In this document: one piece after another, positions 43,708 to 52,051 of the stretch
Layout: each line of letters begins with the position of its first letter
How positions within the stretch are numbered: position 1 is the first letter of the stretch
Assembly (NCBI GenBank): GCA_035315885.1
Contig: DATFXM010000159.1
Location: 1-52,912 of the forward strand
Reading direction: 5' to 3'
Origin: DATFXM01 sp035315885
Lineage (GTDB): Bacteria; Acidobacteriota; Blastocatellia; UBA7656
DNA: 52,912 nt
Notes under the pieces: model-generated
Seen by the model: only the letters and a program-made list of their open reading frames with translations
Told to the model about the DNA's origin: nothing
The model's database searches: none
Position numbers and translations under genes: made by a program

Positions 43708-44471
43708 GTCTGGGTCCTTGCGAAGCCACGCTTCGATCCCCGAATAAAATCGATCAGTTCATTGACCAGCGAGTTGTCCATCTCCTGCATCCTGCGGAGC
43801 GCGTCCTCGAGCGGCAGTTGCGACCGGAGGAGGATCCGATAGGCGTTCTTCAACGCCTGGAGATTCGCTCTGGAAATACCTGAACGTTTGAGGCCAACGG
43901 TGTTCAAGCCTGATGCCCTGCCGGGCACACCGTCAGTGACGATGAACGGCAAGCAATCCTGAATTATTTTCGCGTTGCCACCGATCATCGCGAGGCGGCC
44001 GATTCGGCAGAACTGGTGAACTACGACGCCGCCGGAGAGGAAAGCATTGCTCTGTATGGACACGTGTCCTGCGAGGGCTACGTTGTTTGCGATGACGATG
44101 TGGTCTCCGAGCAGGCAATCGTGGGCTACGTGCGCATTTGCCATGATAAAGCAGTCGTCGCCGATCCGCGTTGTTGACCCAGCAGCAGTGCCTCGGTGGA
44201 TGGACACGCCTTCGCGGATGATGGTGCGATCGCCGATTCTCAAGTAACTCTGGCAAGGTTGGAAAGAGACGTCCTGAGGCTCGCCTCCAAGGACGGCGCC
44301 TTCGTGGACCACGCAGTCATGGCCGATTGAGGTAAAGCGCTTGATGACGGCGTGGGCGCGAATCTCGGTACGGTCGCCGATTTGAACGTCTGGTTCTATG
44401 ACCGCGTAGGGGCCTGCAGTCACGCCGTCGCCGAGTCTTGCGTCGGTGCTGACGATGGCAGTCGCATGCAT
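43704..44471 (-). CDS. lpxA: UDP-N-acetylglucosamine acyltransferase LpxA
   Basis: LpxA carries out the first step of lipid A synthesis, moving a hydroxyacyl chain from ACP to UDP-GlcNAc. The 255-residue product is a left-handed beta-helix of hexapeptide repeats. It has catalytic His117 in NAHVAHDC, the substrate loop GGEPQDVSFQ and the C-terminal helices GLKRSGISRANLQALKNAYR. ATG 44471 matches the family start; the longer frame is repeat sequence. Other lpx genes (lpxD, fabZ) that usually neighbour it are absent here. It proves a Gram-negative envelope. Confidence 0.95.
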   Translation of the reverse strand: MHATAIVSTDARLGDGVTAGPYAVIEPDVQIGDRTEIRAHAVIKRFTSIGHDCVVHEGAVLGGEPQDVSFQPCQSYLRIGDRTIIREGVSIHRGTAAGSTTRIGDDCFIMANAHVAHDCLLGDHIVIANNVALAGHVSIQSNAFLSGGVVVHQFCRIGRLAMIGGNAKIIQDCLPFIVTDGVPGRASGLNTVGLKRSGISRANLQALKNAYRILLRSQLPLEDALRRMQEMDNSLVNELIDFIRGSKRGFARTQT

Positions 44472-44502
44472 TGTGTGAATAGTAAATGCTTGGATGTGAA
44501 TC

Positions 44503-44605
44503 CGGAAAGTGCTGAGTGCAGTAGGCAGTAGGCAGTAGGCTTCAACCCCGAAGGGGTGCTGAGTACTGATCTGAGATCTTAGATCTGCGTTCTGAGTTCT
44601 GATCC
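44503..44605. repeat. Mixed repeat array (GTAGGCA units, one palindrome box, GTTCTGA units)
   Basis: Contains GCAGTAGGCAGTAGGCAGTAG, a partial box CAACCCCGAAGGGGTG at 44543, and several TCTGAGTTCTGA-type units. It lies upstream of lpxA, directly before palindrome C. Confidence 0.7.
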
Positions 44606-44612
44606 GTAGCGT

Positions 44613-44839
44613 CAACCCCGAAGGGGTTGCAGATCAGAGCCCAGGGTTGCCGTCCGCGGCTACCCTGGGTGGACGGTGAGGAAATGACGCAACCCCGAAG
44701 GGGTTGGAGAAGGCATGCAAATAACCCAATTCAACGAACCTTCTGCAACCCCTTCGGGGTTGGATTCATTAAACGACCTAACCCAGGGTAGCCGCGGACG
44801 GCAACCCCGGGGCTGTGTTCTGCAACCCCTTCGGGGTTG
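44613..44839. repeat. Composite nested palindrome, copy C (227 bp)
   Basis: All four AACCCCGAAGGGGTTG boxes are intact (44613, about 44689, about 44744, 44823), with facing GCCCAGGGTTGCCGTCCGCGG and CCGCGGACGGCAACC blocks. The spacer shares ATGCAAATA-like bases with copy A. It lies between lpxA and the hypothetical gene at 44981. Confidence 0.9.
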
Positions 44840-44928
44840 AACCACACCATCTCACCACTCAGTACTCAGCACACTTTCCCTTCGTCCCAGGTCAAATGGC
44901 GGCGCAACCCGAAATGGTTGAGGCCCGT

Positions 44929-45009
44929 CACTCAGCACTCAGCACTCAGCACTCAGCACTAAGCACTCAGCACTCAGCACTCAGCACTCGGACTCAGCAC
45001 TCAGCACTT
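44929..45009. repeat. Longest (CTCAGCA)n array, about 11 units
   Basis: Nearly perfect CTCAGCA heptamers run for about 80 bases, with one CTAAGCA and one CTCGGA variant. A decayed box CAACCCGAAATGGTTG lies just before it at 44904. The array overlaps the 3' end of the gene at 44981. Confidence 0.9.
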
Positions 45010-45328
45010 CCTCTGCAATCCCAAGATCGGCGAGTTTCCGGGTGAAGCCCGAACCGTCGTTCAAGGTGTGAATGTAACTTCCATCCCGCTGAATGTACGA
45101 TATCAGTCCGCACCCCTCGCGCAGACGGGTCACCAGAACCGGATCACGTGCGTTTTCCACTTCGAACTTCGAACTCACCGCCTCTTCGCCGAGCAGTTCG
45201 TCGACAGTCGTTTTGACCGGTCCGCCGGCCAGAACATACCTTCCCGGACAGTTCCGAATTTCACGCCAAATATGAGCCCGGAAAAGCTCGTCAAAGCCAA
45301 TTAAGTATTGCCCTTTGCGCCCGCCCAT
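44981..45328 (-). CDS. Hypothetical protein, 115 residues
   Basis: A single compact frame reads like a real conserved small protein: QYLIGFDELFRAHIWREIRN, CPGRYVLAGG, DELLGEE, DPVLVTRLREGCGLISY, DGSYIHTLNDGSGFTRKLADLGI. I recall similar uncharacterised proteins in Acidobacteriota and related soil bacteria but no function. There is no signal peptide or metal site. ATG 45328 overlaps nothing upstream; the pilT gene starts divergently at 45456. The last residues (EVLSAESEC) and the stop are formed by the heptamer array, so the natural C-terminus was probably near LGIAEE. Confidence 0.65.
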   Translation of the reverse strand: MGGRKGQYLIGFDELFRAHIWREIRNCPGRYVLAGGPVKTTVDELLGEEAVSSKFEVENARDPVLVTRLREGCGLISYIQRDGSYIHTLNDGSGFTRKLADLGIAEEVLSAESEC

Positions 45329-45455
45329 CGTATCTTTCTGGTCAACCGCACCCCGGCGGGGTTTTAACGATTGCCCCTATCTGCTAGTCCAAGACCCCAC
45401 AGCAAAGTCGCTTTTAGTCTTATTCCACAAGAGCCACGTATTTCAGGAGACTAGG

Positions 45456-46652
45456 ATGAGTTTTTTCGACCTCCCGCCGATTCTCGAAAAGATGCTCGCG
45501 GTCGCGGATAACATTTCGGATCTGAACTTTTCTGTAGGCCGCCCACCTCAAGTTGAAATCAATGGGCGGTTGACCCCGGTAGAGATCAAGGGTCTTCGAA
45601 ATCTTACACCTTATCAGACCGAAGTGATCGCCATGTCGCTCCTGGAAGGCAACACTGAAGCAGCGCGCCGTTTTGTACAAACCGGCTCCGCAGACATCGG
45701 CTACGCGATACCCAGCAGAGTGCGTTTTCGAGTCAACATCTTCAAACAGCGCGGGTCGATATCGGTGGTGATGCGAGTCATACCCACGGTCGTTCCCACC
45801 ATCGAGAGCCTCTCGCTTCCTCCGCAGATCGGCGAGATCTCTCAAATGAAAAACGGGATCGTGCTGCTGACCGGACCGACAGGCTCAGGTAAGTCTTCGA
45901 CGCTGGCCGCGATCATCGACAAGATAAACAACGAATCCAGCTACCACATCGTAACTATCGAAGACCCCATCGAGTTCCTTCACTCTCACAAGAAATCCAC
46001 AATCAATCAGCGCGAGCTGGGTACGGACACGCCTGCGTTCGCTTTGGGCCTGCGAGCAGCATTGCGACAGGCGCCAAAAGTGATTCTGGTGGGCGAGATG
46101 CGCGATATGGAGACGACCGAGATCGCGCTCGAGGCGAGCGAGACCGGACACCTGGTGATGTCCACGCTTCACACCACCGACGCGTCGAAGACCGTTAACC
46201 GGATCATCGGAATCTATCCTAAATCCGAAGAGCACGTGATTCGAACTCGCCTGGCCCAGTCATTCCGCTACATCATTTCTCAGCGGCTGATTCCGCGAGC
46301 CGACGGAGCCGGGCGCATCGCCGCCGTAGAAATCCTGAAGTCCACACCTCGGAGCCGTGAGTACATCGAACAGGGCGAGAGCGAAGGCAAGACGCTGCTC
46401 GAAGCTATGAACGACGGTGAACTGGAAGGCATGCAGCACTTTGATCAGGTCATCGAAAAGATGATTCGCAGCGGGATAATAACTCAAGACGACGGCCTCG
46501 CGTTCGCAACCAACCCGTCTAACCTGCTGCTTAGGCTTTCGGGTCTCGGCACGTCCGACGACATGCTCAGCCGCCGCGAAGAGCGGAACTACATTCCAAC
46601 CAGACCCGAGCTGATGACCAGGCCCCGCGCCGCAGACGTGGTTGAAAGATAA
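45456..46652 (+). CDS. pilT: Type IV pilus retraction ATPase PilT/PilU
   Basis: PilT disassembles the pilus at the inner membrane and powers twitching. The 398-residue product has an N-terminal domain (1-110) and Walker A GPTGSGKS (140-147). The Asp box is at about 165-175 (VTIEDPIEFLH), the Walker B region is VILVGEMRD (209-217), and the His box is GHLVMSTLHTTDA (231-243). The tail of about 40 residues after position 355 is longer than in classic PilT. AGGAG six bases before ATG 45456 fixes the start. It is followed after 18 bases by a zinc-ribbon pseudo-receiver gene, probably one operon. Confidence 0.9.
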   Translation: MSFFDLPPILEKMLAVADNISDLNFSVGRPPQVEINGRLTPVEIKGLRNLTPYQTEVIAMSLLEGNTEAARRFVQTGSADIGYAIPSRVRFRVNIFKQRGSISVVMRVIPTVVPTIESLSLPPQIGEISQMKNGIVLLTGPTGSGKSSTLAAIIDKINNESSYHIVTIEDPIEFLHSHKKSTINQRELGTDTPAFALGLRAALRQAPKVILVGEMRDMETTEIALEASETGHLVMSTLHTTDASKTVNRIIGIYPKSEEHVIRTRLAQSFRYIISQRLIPRADGAGRIAAVEILKSTPRSREYIEQGESEGKTLLEAMNDGELEGMQHFDQVIEKMIRSGIITQDDGLAFATNPSNLLLRLSGLGTSDDMLSRREERNYIPTRPELMTRPRAADVVER

Positions 46653-46670
46653 ACGAGACGGAGCCAGCCA

Positions 46671-47390
46671 ATGATTGCCAACTGTCCGCAATGCGCGATG
46701 AGCCTGACCTTCGATGACGAGCGGCTGCCGACCGAATCGTTCAACGTGTTGTGTCCACGATGTCGTCAAACGATCACAATAATGCCGCCTCCGAAAGAGG
46801 AGCCGCGACTGCCGGGGAGTACCGGGACGCTTGAAGCGCCGCCGGAAGCAATAGATATGACAACACCAGCAAACAACAATGACTCGATAAAAGTCCTTGC
46901 CGACATGCTGCTCCAAAGCATGAAGCAATCGGTTCCGCAGGCGGCCGAGCCAAAGAAATGGCATCGAAGGCGAGTAGTCATCTGCCTTGAAGAGCCTCAA
47001 CATCGAGAAGCAGTCCGCCGCTCGCTGGATCCGACGCGATACGAAATCTTTTCGGCCGACTCAGCTCCTGAAGCGGTAGAGATACTTCACGAGTCCCGCG
47101 CCGATATAATCCTGCTGAGCCCAACGTTCGACCCCGAACGACAGGGCGGCGGCGCGATGATGCAATATATCAACAGTCTCACCCCTCAGATCCGCAGACG
47201 GACCTTCGTGGTGCTGACTTCACCTCAGCTCCGCACGGGCGACACTTACCTGGCCTTCGCAAACGGAGTGAATATGACCATTCACCCTGAGGACATCGGT
47301 ACCATGCAGCCGATATTCGAGCGGAGCGTGCGAGACTTCAACGAGCTCTACAAACCGCTGAATCAGGCTACGTCGACTCCGCCGTTCTAG
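46671..47390 (+). CDS. Zinc-ribbon protein with degenerate receiver domain
   Basis: The 239-residue product starts with a four-Cys zinc ribbon (Cys5, Cys8, Cys28, Cys31; CPQC and CPRC). A Pro/Asn linker follows (about 38-98), then a receiver-like domain (101-225): RRVVICLEEPQHREAVRRSL, YEIFSADSAPEAVEIL, ADIILLSPTFDPE, RTFVVLTSP. At the phosphoacceptor place Ser151 replaces Asp, and the N-terminal acidic pair is EE, so it is a pseudo-receiver that is probably not phosphorylated. It is next to pilT, which suggests control of pilus motors by protein contact (inference). Confidence 0.8.
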   Translation: MIANCPQCAMSLTFDDERLPTESFNVLCPRCRQTITIMPPPKEEPRLPGSTGTLEAPPEAIDMTTPANNNDSIKVLADMLLQSMKQSVPQAAEPKKWHRRRVVICLEEPQHREAVRRSLDPTRYEIFSADSAPEAVEILHESRADIILLSPTFDPERQGGGAMMQYINSLTPQIRRRTFVVLTSPQLRTGDTYLAFANGVNMTIHPEDIGTMQPIFERSVRDFNELYKPLNQATSTPPF

Positions 47391-47616
47391 AACACCCTCT
47401 TCAATCGTCAGTGACTCAAGCCTGCATCAGGCTCGCCGCAAGGCAAACCAGCCATCTGTCCGCCGAGTGCTGCGGACAGAGTGTGCTCATTCCGGCACTG
47501 TAAAGCAGAAATAGCGAACACCTACGAACTTATAGTCGGTTCAATCGACGGCATTGTCTTTGCAAAACTCAGATCAGTCGCGTCACTGGCACACGATTAG
47601 ATCCTGGAGGTCACGA
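47391..47616. other. Intergenic space with one hairpin
   Basis: CTGTCCGC (47456-47463) and GCGGACAG (47472-47479) form an 8-bp stem without a T-run, possibly a weak terminator of the pilT operon. A TATAGT near 47531 may be the -10 box of the next gene. Confidence 0.4.
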
Positions 47617-48114
47617 ATGAAGACATCGCGGACAAAGACAATCACTGCGCTCGTAGTCGCGTTGGTACTAGTCTCCTGTGCCCGCGGAGTGTTCGCGGGC
47701 AGCCGGACTCAGGGCGATGTGCGGCAGTCGCCGTCAACCGGCAATGCGAATCCCGAGGCAAGCGGTCGAGATCAGAAGAAGCCTCAAAAGCTAACGGATG
47801 CAGACAAGATCAAGAACAGAATCATTTCGATTGGAGTTGGGGCTCGCATCACGGTGGTCCTTCGACAAAACAGCAACGAGTACTACGGTGCGGTTTCGGC
47901 GATCAACGACGATACTTTTGTGCTATCGGACATCGACCTCAACCGGGAGGTGACGATCCGGTATTCGGACGTGAAGAAGATCGTTTCAGGGTTTGGAAAT
48001 CCGAATCCATTCAATGGAAAGCGATGGCATCCGGCGTGGCACATCGTCGCGATCGCTGCCGCCGTGGGCGCCACCGTTGCGTTGATCGCGGTTGCGGCGA
48101 CGGTTCGTGATTGA
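47617..48114 (+). CDS. Exported hypothetical protein, possible lipoprotein
   Basis: ATG 47617 has GGAGG upstream. The 165-residue product begins with a basic, hydrophobic leader; LVSC at 18-21 fits a lipobox, though cleavage at VFAGS is an alternative. A disordered linker is followed by a small beta-rich domain (VGARITVVLRQNSNEYYGAVSAINDDTFVLSDI, then VTIRYSDVKKIVSGFG), which looks like an SH3/LSm-like barrel. The C-terminus has a membrane helix (HIVAIAAAVGATVALIAVAA). I recognise it as a type common in acidobacteria, of unknown role. A clear terminator follows at 48160. Confidence 0.75.
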   Translation: MKTSRTKTITALVVALVLVSCARGVFAGSRTQGDVRQSPSTGNANPEASGRDQKKPQKLTDADKIKNRIISIGVGARITVVLRQNSNEYYGAVSAINDDTFVLSDIDLNREVTIRYSDVKKIVSGFGNPNPFNGKRWHPAWHIVAIAAAVGATVALIAVAATVRD

Positions 48115-48159
48115 GTTGTGAGTCTGAGTTCAGGTGACGGGCGAGGGCGGGAAAACAAT

Positions 48160-48212
48160 CGGGGCGGAACTTGACCTCAACCCGCTGTGAGCCGTAGGTT
48201 CCGCCCCGTTTT
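48160..48212 (+). terminator. Rho-independent terminator
   Basis: CGGGGCGGAAC (48160-48170) and GTTCCGCCCCG (48198-48208) form an 11-bp stem followed by TTTT. The loop is long, 27 bases. It ends transcription of the gene at 47617. Confidence 0.85.
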
Positions 48213-48357
48213 GAGTGGGCCTACTGGATAGCTCGGCCGAGTGGAGTAACACGCGCCACCATGATTTTATTCCAACACTCCCCCTTGGAATATTTCTCCG
48301 ACTTACGTGTTATTCTTTAGCTGGTCGCTTGGCTAGCGTGAACTCTACATAGTCTTT

Positions 48358-48918
48358 ATGCCTAAGCGGGAAGGTGAAAGCCTCGACTTCAAGCAGGCCG
48401 CGCTGGAGCATCTGGATGCGCTGTACGGTTTTGCGATGACGCTCACTCGCGACCGGATCGATGCTGAGGACCTTGTTCAAGAAACGTATTTGAGGGCCGT
48501 ACGCGCTTTTGGTGGCTTGTATCCGGATTCGAACCTCAAGGGCTGGTTGTTCACGATAATGCGGAACGTCTGGCTGAACCAGTTGCGCCATTCGAAGACC
48601 GGGCCTCTGTTTGTAGAGCTGGACAGTGAAGTGCCGCCTGCCGACATGACCGAAGGCGGCGACCCGTACGACGCGCTGGTGATAAAGCTGGAACGGGACG
48701 AAGTTCGAGCTGCGATCGAAAGTTTGCCGGTACATTATCGCGAAGTGGTAGTGCTGCGCGATCTCGAGGGGTTCAGTTATCAGGAGATTGCAGGTATCTT
48801 AGGTTGTCCTGCGGGAACCGTGATGAGCCGGCTCGGCCGGGCCAGAGAGAAGCTGAGGTCGCTTCTGGAGAGCTGGAAGAGCCGAACTCGTGTCGAATCG
48901 TTACGGGCAAACAAGTAA
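48358..48918 (+). CDS. ECF-type RNA polymerase sigma factor
   Basis: The 186-residue product has region 2 (LDALYGFAMTLTRDRIDAEDLVQETYLRAVRAF and GWLFTIMRNVWLNQLR) and region 4 (AIESLPVHYREVVVLRDLEGFSYQEIAGILGCPAGTVMSRLGRAREKL), with no sigma 1.1 or 3 region. ECF factors direct a stress regulon under control of a partner. The next gene overlaps it by one base (TAATG) and encodes a zinc-finger anti-sigma factor. Confidence 0.93.
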   Translation: MPKREGESLDFKQAALEHLDALYGFAMTLTRDRIDAEDLVQETYLRAVRAFGGLYPDSNLKGWLFTIMRNVWLNQLRHSKTGPLFVELDSEVPPADMTEGGDPYDALVIKLERDEVRAAIESLPVHYREVVVLRDLEGFSYQEIAGILGCPAGTVMSRLGRAREKLRSLLESWKSRTRVESLRANK

Positions 48919-49814
48919 TGAACGATTGCGACTACACCAGGTCCAGAATTGGCTTCTACGTAGACGACGAGCTACGCGGGGCGGAGCTTGCCGATTTCGA
49001 AAACCATCTGAACCTTTGCACTTCCTGTCGTAGCCTGGTTAACCACGAACTCCGCTTCTTCGATGCGATAAGAAATGCCGCGCCGCTTTATACCGCATCC
49101 GAAGAGTTGCACCACCGAGCGTCGTCGGTTGTGAACAACGCTCCTGCGGCATACCGAGCGCCTGATGCACTCCGAAACCGAGTGGGGCGGCGGCTTCTTC
49201 AATCGCTGCACCCCGGGCGACAAGTCTGGTCGTTGGCTACGGCAGTGGTGCTCGCCACGATGGCGGTGGGTGCCTGGTACTTCGGATACAAGAAGCCCGT
49301 CGAGCGGGTCGGCGACACTTCCGCGTTCGCGCTGATGGCAGCCGACACTCATGCGCGTCGCGTGAGTGGGCAACTCCCCTTTGAGATCACATCCGATTCA
49401 CCCCAGGAGATCTCCCAGTGGTTTGCGGGAAAGGTTTCCTTCGGTTTGAAGCTTCCGAATTATCAGGAATCGTCGGGCCAGGACCGTCTGTACAACCTCG
49501 AGGGCGCGCGGCTGGTCGCTCTCAACAACGACTATGCCGCGTACGTCGGCTATCGGATGGGCGCTCGTCCAATCAGCCTTGTTGTCACCTCAACCGAAAC
49601 TGCGCAGCCTACCGGTGGCACCGAGATCATCGCGCAAGGATTGACCTTCCACTACGACACCGTCGAAGACCTGAAGGTGATAACGTGGACCGATCGGGGT
49701 CTGACTTATGCTTTGGTATCTTCGCTTGAAGAGCGCGGACAGCAGTCGTGCATCGTTTGCCACGCGGGTACCAAGGACAGGGACTTCATTGACGGTCTAA
49801 AGCCTGCGCACTGA
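48918..49814 (+). CDS. Membrane anti-sigma factor with zinc finger and a C-terminal CxxCH
   Basis: The N-terminus has the ZAS motif His30-x3-Cys34-x2-Cys37 (ENHLNLCTSC) that binds the sigma factor. One membrane helix lies at about 112-128 (SLATAVVLATMAVGAWYFGY). A periplasmic domain of about 165 residues follows; it ends with CIVCH at 278-282. CxxCH is the heme c attachment motif, and the two Cys may instead serve as a redox switch. This could be the sensing site for the paired sigma factor (inference). The start ATG 48918 overlaps the sigma stop, so they are co-translated. Confidence 0.85.
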   Translation: MNDCDYTRSRIGFYVDDELRGAELADFENHLNLCTSCRSLVNHELRFFDAIRNAAPLYTASEELHHRASSVVNNAPAAYRAPDALRNRVGRRLLQSLHPGRQVWSLATAVVLATMAVGAWYFGYKKPVERVGDTSAFALMAADTHARRVSGQLPFEITSDSPQEISQWFAGKVSFGLKLPNYQESSGQDRLYNLEGARLVALNNDYAAYVGYRMGARPISLVVTSTETAQPTGGTEIIAQGLTFHYDTVEDLKVITWTDRGLTYALVSSLEERGQQSCIVCHAGTKDRDFIDGLKPAH

Positions 49815-49817
49815 TCC

Positions 49818-51917
49818 TCAATCAATCCGGAACACGCCGGTCACGCCGGAGACCACCGGCTCGCTTGAATCCACAACCCTGATCATGACGTCGTCGGATC
49901 GAGGCTTCTTCGCCTTGATGCGAAATGAGCCAGTTGCCGCATCCACTCCCGTGGCGATCATTGCCCACGTCGAGCCGCCATCTCGCGAAATGCTGATGTC
50001 GACCCGCGACACTCCCGAACTGGCTCGCCAAGCCACTTCGTGCTTGCTCTTGACTCGCCACACTTCGCCCGCTGCCGGAGACGACACCGAAATCGTTGGG
50101 TTGGTCGTAGGATCCGTACTACTTGGGAGACTGAACGCGTAAACCCGGTGGTCAAGCGAACCAATGAATACGCCAGCGCGAGAGATCGAGACGCCGCCCA
50201 GCATCGATGCTCGCTGGGCGTTCCACAGCTCCGCGCCGGTCGACACATCGAATGCATGAATGCTTTTGTCGTCGGAGCCGAAGAACACTACGCCGCCGGT
50301 AACCGCTGCGGCTCCGAGCACCGGCTTTGCCAGAGCGTGCTCCCACACGATATGCCCGTCCCGCTGATCCAACGCTACGACCTTGCCTGAGGTAATCTGA
50401 ACCGTGGCTCCCATATACAACCTGCCGTACGCGGCCGCCGGCGAAGAAATACTTCCACCTCTCGAGTCGCCGTCGCTGATGATCGAGTCCCACAGCAACT
50501 CGCCAGTGACGCGATTCAACGCGTAGCAGTGCCCATCCTTGCACGGAATCGCAAGCGCTGGAGTTCCCGCGAGATCGAACAAGACCGGCGACGCGCCAAA
50601 GTCCAGGTTGTTCAAATCGGCGTGCAGTTTTTTGAATTCCCAGACAAGCGAGCCAGTGTCTGCGTTCAACGCAAGAATCGATGTCGAATGCGTGTCGTCA
50701 CCGGTACAGTAGTTTCCCGTGCCAACAAACACGAGCTGATGATCCGGGTCCGCGGCGACCGAAGACCAAACCGCTCCGCCCGTGCTCGACGGCGGCGCGG
50801 TGTTGAAGCTCCAGATGACGTGCCCGTCATTAGCGCTTACGCACACAAGACGGCCTGCTACACAGGGGTTCACACAATGACTCGCGAGTCCGATGTAAAT
50901 CTTTCCATCGAACACCGTGGGCGAGGCCCAGATGTGATAGGCGTCATTCGGATCGGCAAGCTGCGTTCGCCACAATGGCTCACCGCTGGATGCGGTCAGT
51001 GCGATCAGCTCGGCGCGGCCGCTGCCGAAATACAGGTGACCTCCTGACAGCGCGGCAGTACCGTCAATTCCATACGTCGTCCCGCAACGATCGGGGCTTA
51101 TGGTGCCCGCGTCGAAACTCCAAATGACTACCCCGTCGGCTTCCCGCAGCGCATACATATGTCCATCCCACGACCCCGCGTACACGACTCCGCCGCTTAC
51201 GATGGGAGTGCCGGTGACCCAGCCGCCGGTTTGAAACGACCATGATTCGGATAAGCTTGAGACGTTCCCGATACCGATCTTTGAGCCGGGCGAAAACCCC
51301 GAGTGACTCTCATCGTGCTGATAAGCGGACCATTCGGCGATGGGCTCAGCCGCGAGACCGCCAATCGATACGTCGGTGATTTTTGCGCCCATCGATTGAA
51401 GCGCGGCTACTACTCTGACCGGGAAAACGGCAGGCTCAGTGCTCGAATAAAACTGGCCGCCGTTCTTGTAGTAACCAACCTGACCGTTCTGGATCACTAT
51501 GCGAAGCACGTCACCCGCGCGGTATGGCGTCTCCGAGCGATAGGTGTTCATCTCTCTCACTTCGGCTACGCCAAAGGATGTCAGTTTGATCGAGAAGTCG
51601 ATTTGCTCGAAGTGCGTGCCGATGGGATTGCGCGCAAGCCCGCAAAAAAGGGCTTTTGTCGAGTCAACCGTCGTGAACTCGACGAACGCGTTCCCGGATA
51701 TCTCTTCTGAAGAGATCGCACCCGCATCGTAGCTGTCGTCTCGGCCTCCGGTCTTTTGTAGGCTGTTCCCCACCACGGAGCAGTTGACGACGGCTGTCCA
51801 GCTCACCGGGTGTCCGGTTTGAGATTGTTGCAGTGAAGCGCCAGCCACACCTGCAAGCAAAATCGAGCATCCAACCAACGAGGTCGCCGCGCTAAATAGA
51901 TGTCTTCTGTTTCTCAT
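49818..51917 (-). CDS. Exported PQQ-like beta-propeller protein
   Basis: The 699-residue product has a signal peptide (RRHLFSAATSLVGCSILLAGVAGA) and an N-terminal jelly-roll-like domain (about 30-195). It then has about eight PQQ/BamB-type propeller blades with the repeated pattern G..YAL....G...W (GHMYALREADGVVIWSF, GRLVCVSANDGHVIWSF, GHCYALNRVTGELLWDS, KVVALDQRDGHIVWEH). A C-terminal Ig-like domain runs from about 610 (TISVSSPAAGEVWRVKS). No dehydrogenase Asp/Cys-Cys site is evident, so an enzyme role is doubtful. It is convergent with the anti-sigma gene. ATG 51917 is chosen as start of the signal peptide; TTG 51947 is possible. Confidence 0.85.
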   Translation of the reverse strand: MRNRRHLFSAATSLVGCSILLAGVAGASLQQSQTGHPVSWTAVVNCSVVGNSLQKTGGRDDSYDAGAISSEEISGNAFVEFTTVDSTKALFCGLARNPIGTHFEQIDFSIKLTSFGVAEVREMNTYRSETPYRAGDVLRIVIQNGQVGYYKNGGQFYSSTEPAVFPVRVVAALQSMGAKITDVSIGGLAAEPIAEWSAYQHDESHSGFSPGSKIGIGNVSSLSESWSFQTGGWVTGTPIVSGGVVYAGSWDGHMYALREADGVVIWSFDAGTISPDRCGTTYGIDGTAALSGGHLYFGSGRAELIALTASSGEPLWRTQLADPNDAYHIWASPTVFDGKIYIGLASHCVNPCVAGRLVCVSANDGHVIWSFNTAPPSSTGGAVWSSVAADPDHQLVFVGTGNYCTGDDTHSTSILALNADTGSLVWEFKKLHADLNNLDFGASPVLFDLAGTPALAIPCKDGHCYALNRVTGELLWDSIISDGDSRGGSISSPAAAYGRLYMGATVQITSGKVVALDQRDGHIVWEHALAKPVLGAAAVTGGVVFFGSDDKSIHAFDVSTGAELWNAQRASMLGGVSISRAGVFIGSLDHRVYAFSLPSSTDPTTNPTISVSSPAAGEVWRVKSKHEVAWRASSGVSRVDISISRDGGSTWAMIATGVDAATGSFRIKAKKPRSDDVMIRVVDSSEPVVSGVTGVFRID

Positions 51918-52051
51918 CGGGATCGAACTGGTTTCCAAGGAGGGCAATAGTGCTAATGCGGCTTCATTTCCACTGTTGAGCTGGTTAGAATCGTGGTTCT
52001 GAGTGAAGGCTCGGATTCAACGTAAGCGCGCAAGTCCACTCAGAAATCGGC

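Noticed and set aside
44929..45009. Possible CRISPR array
   Set aside because: Units are only 7 bases and contiguous, with no spacers and no cas genes nearby.
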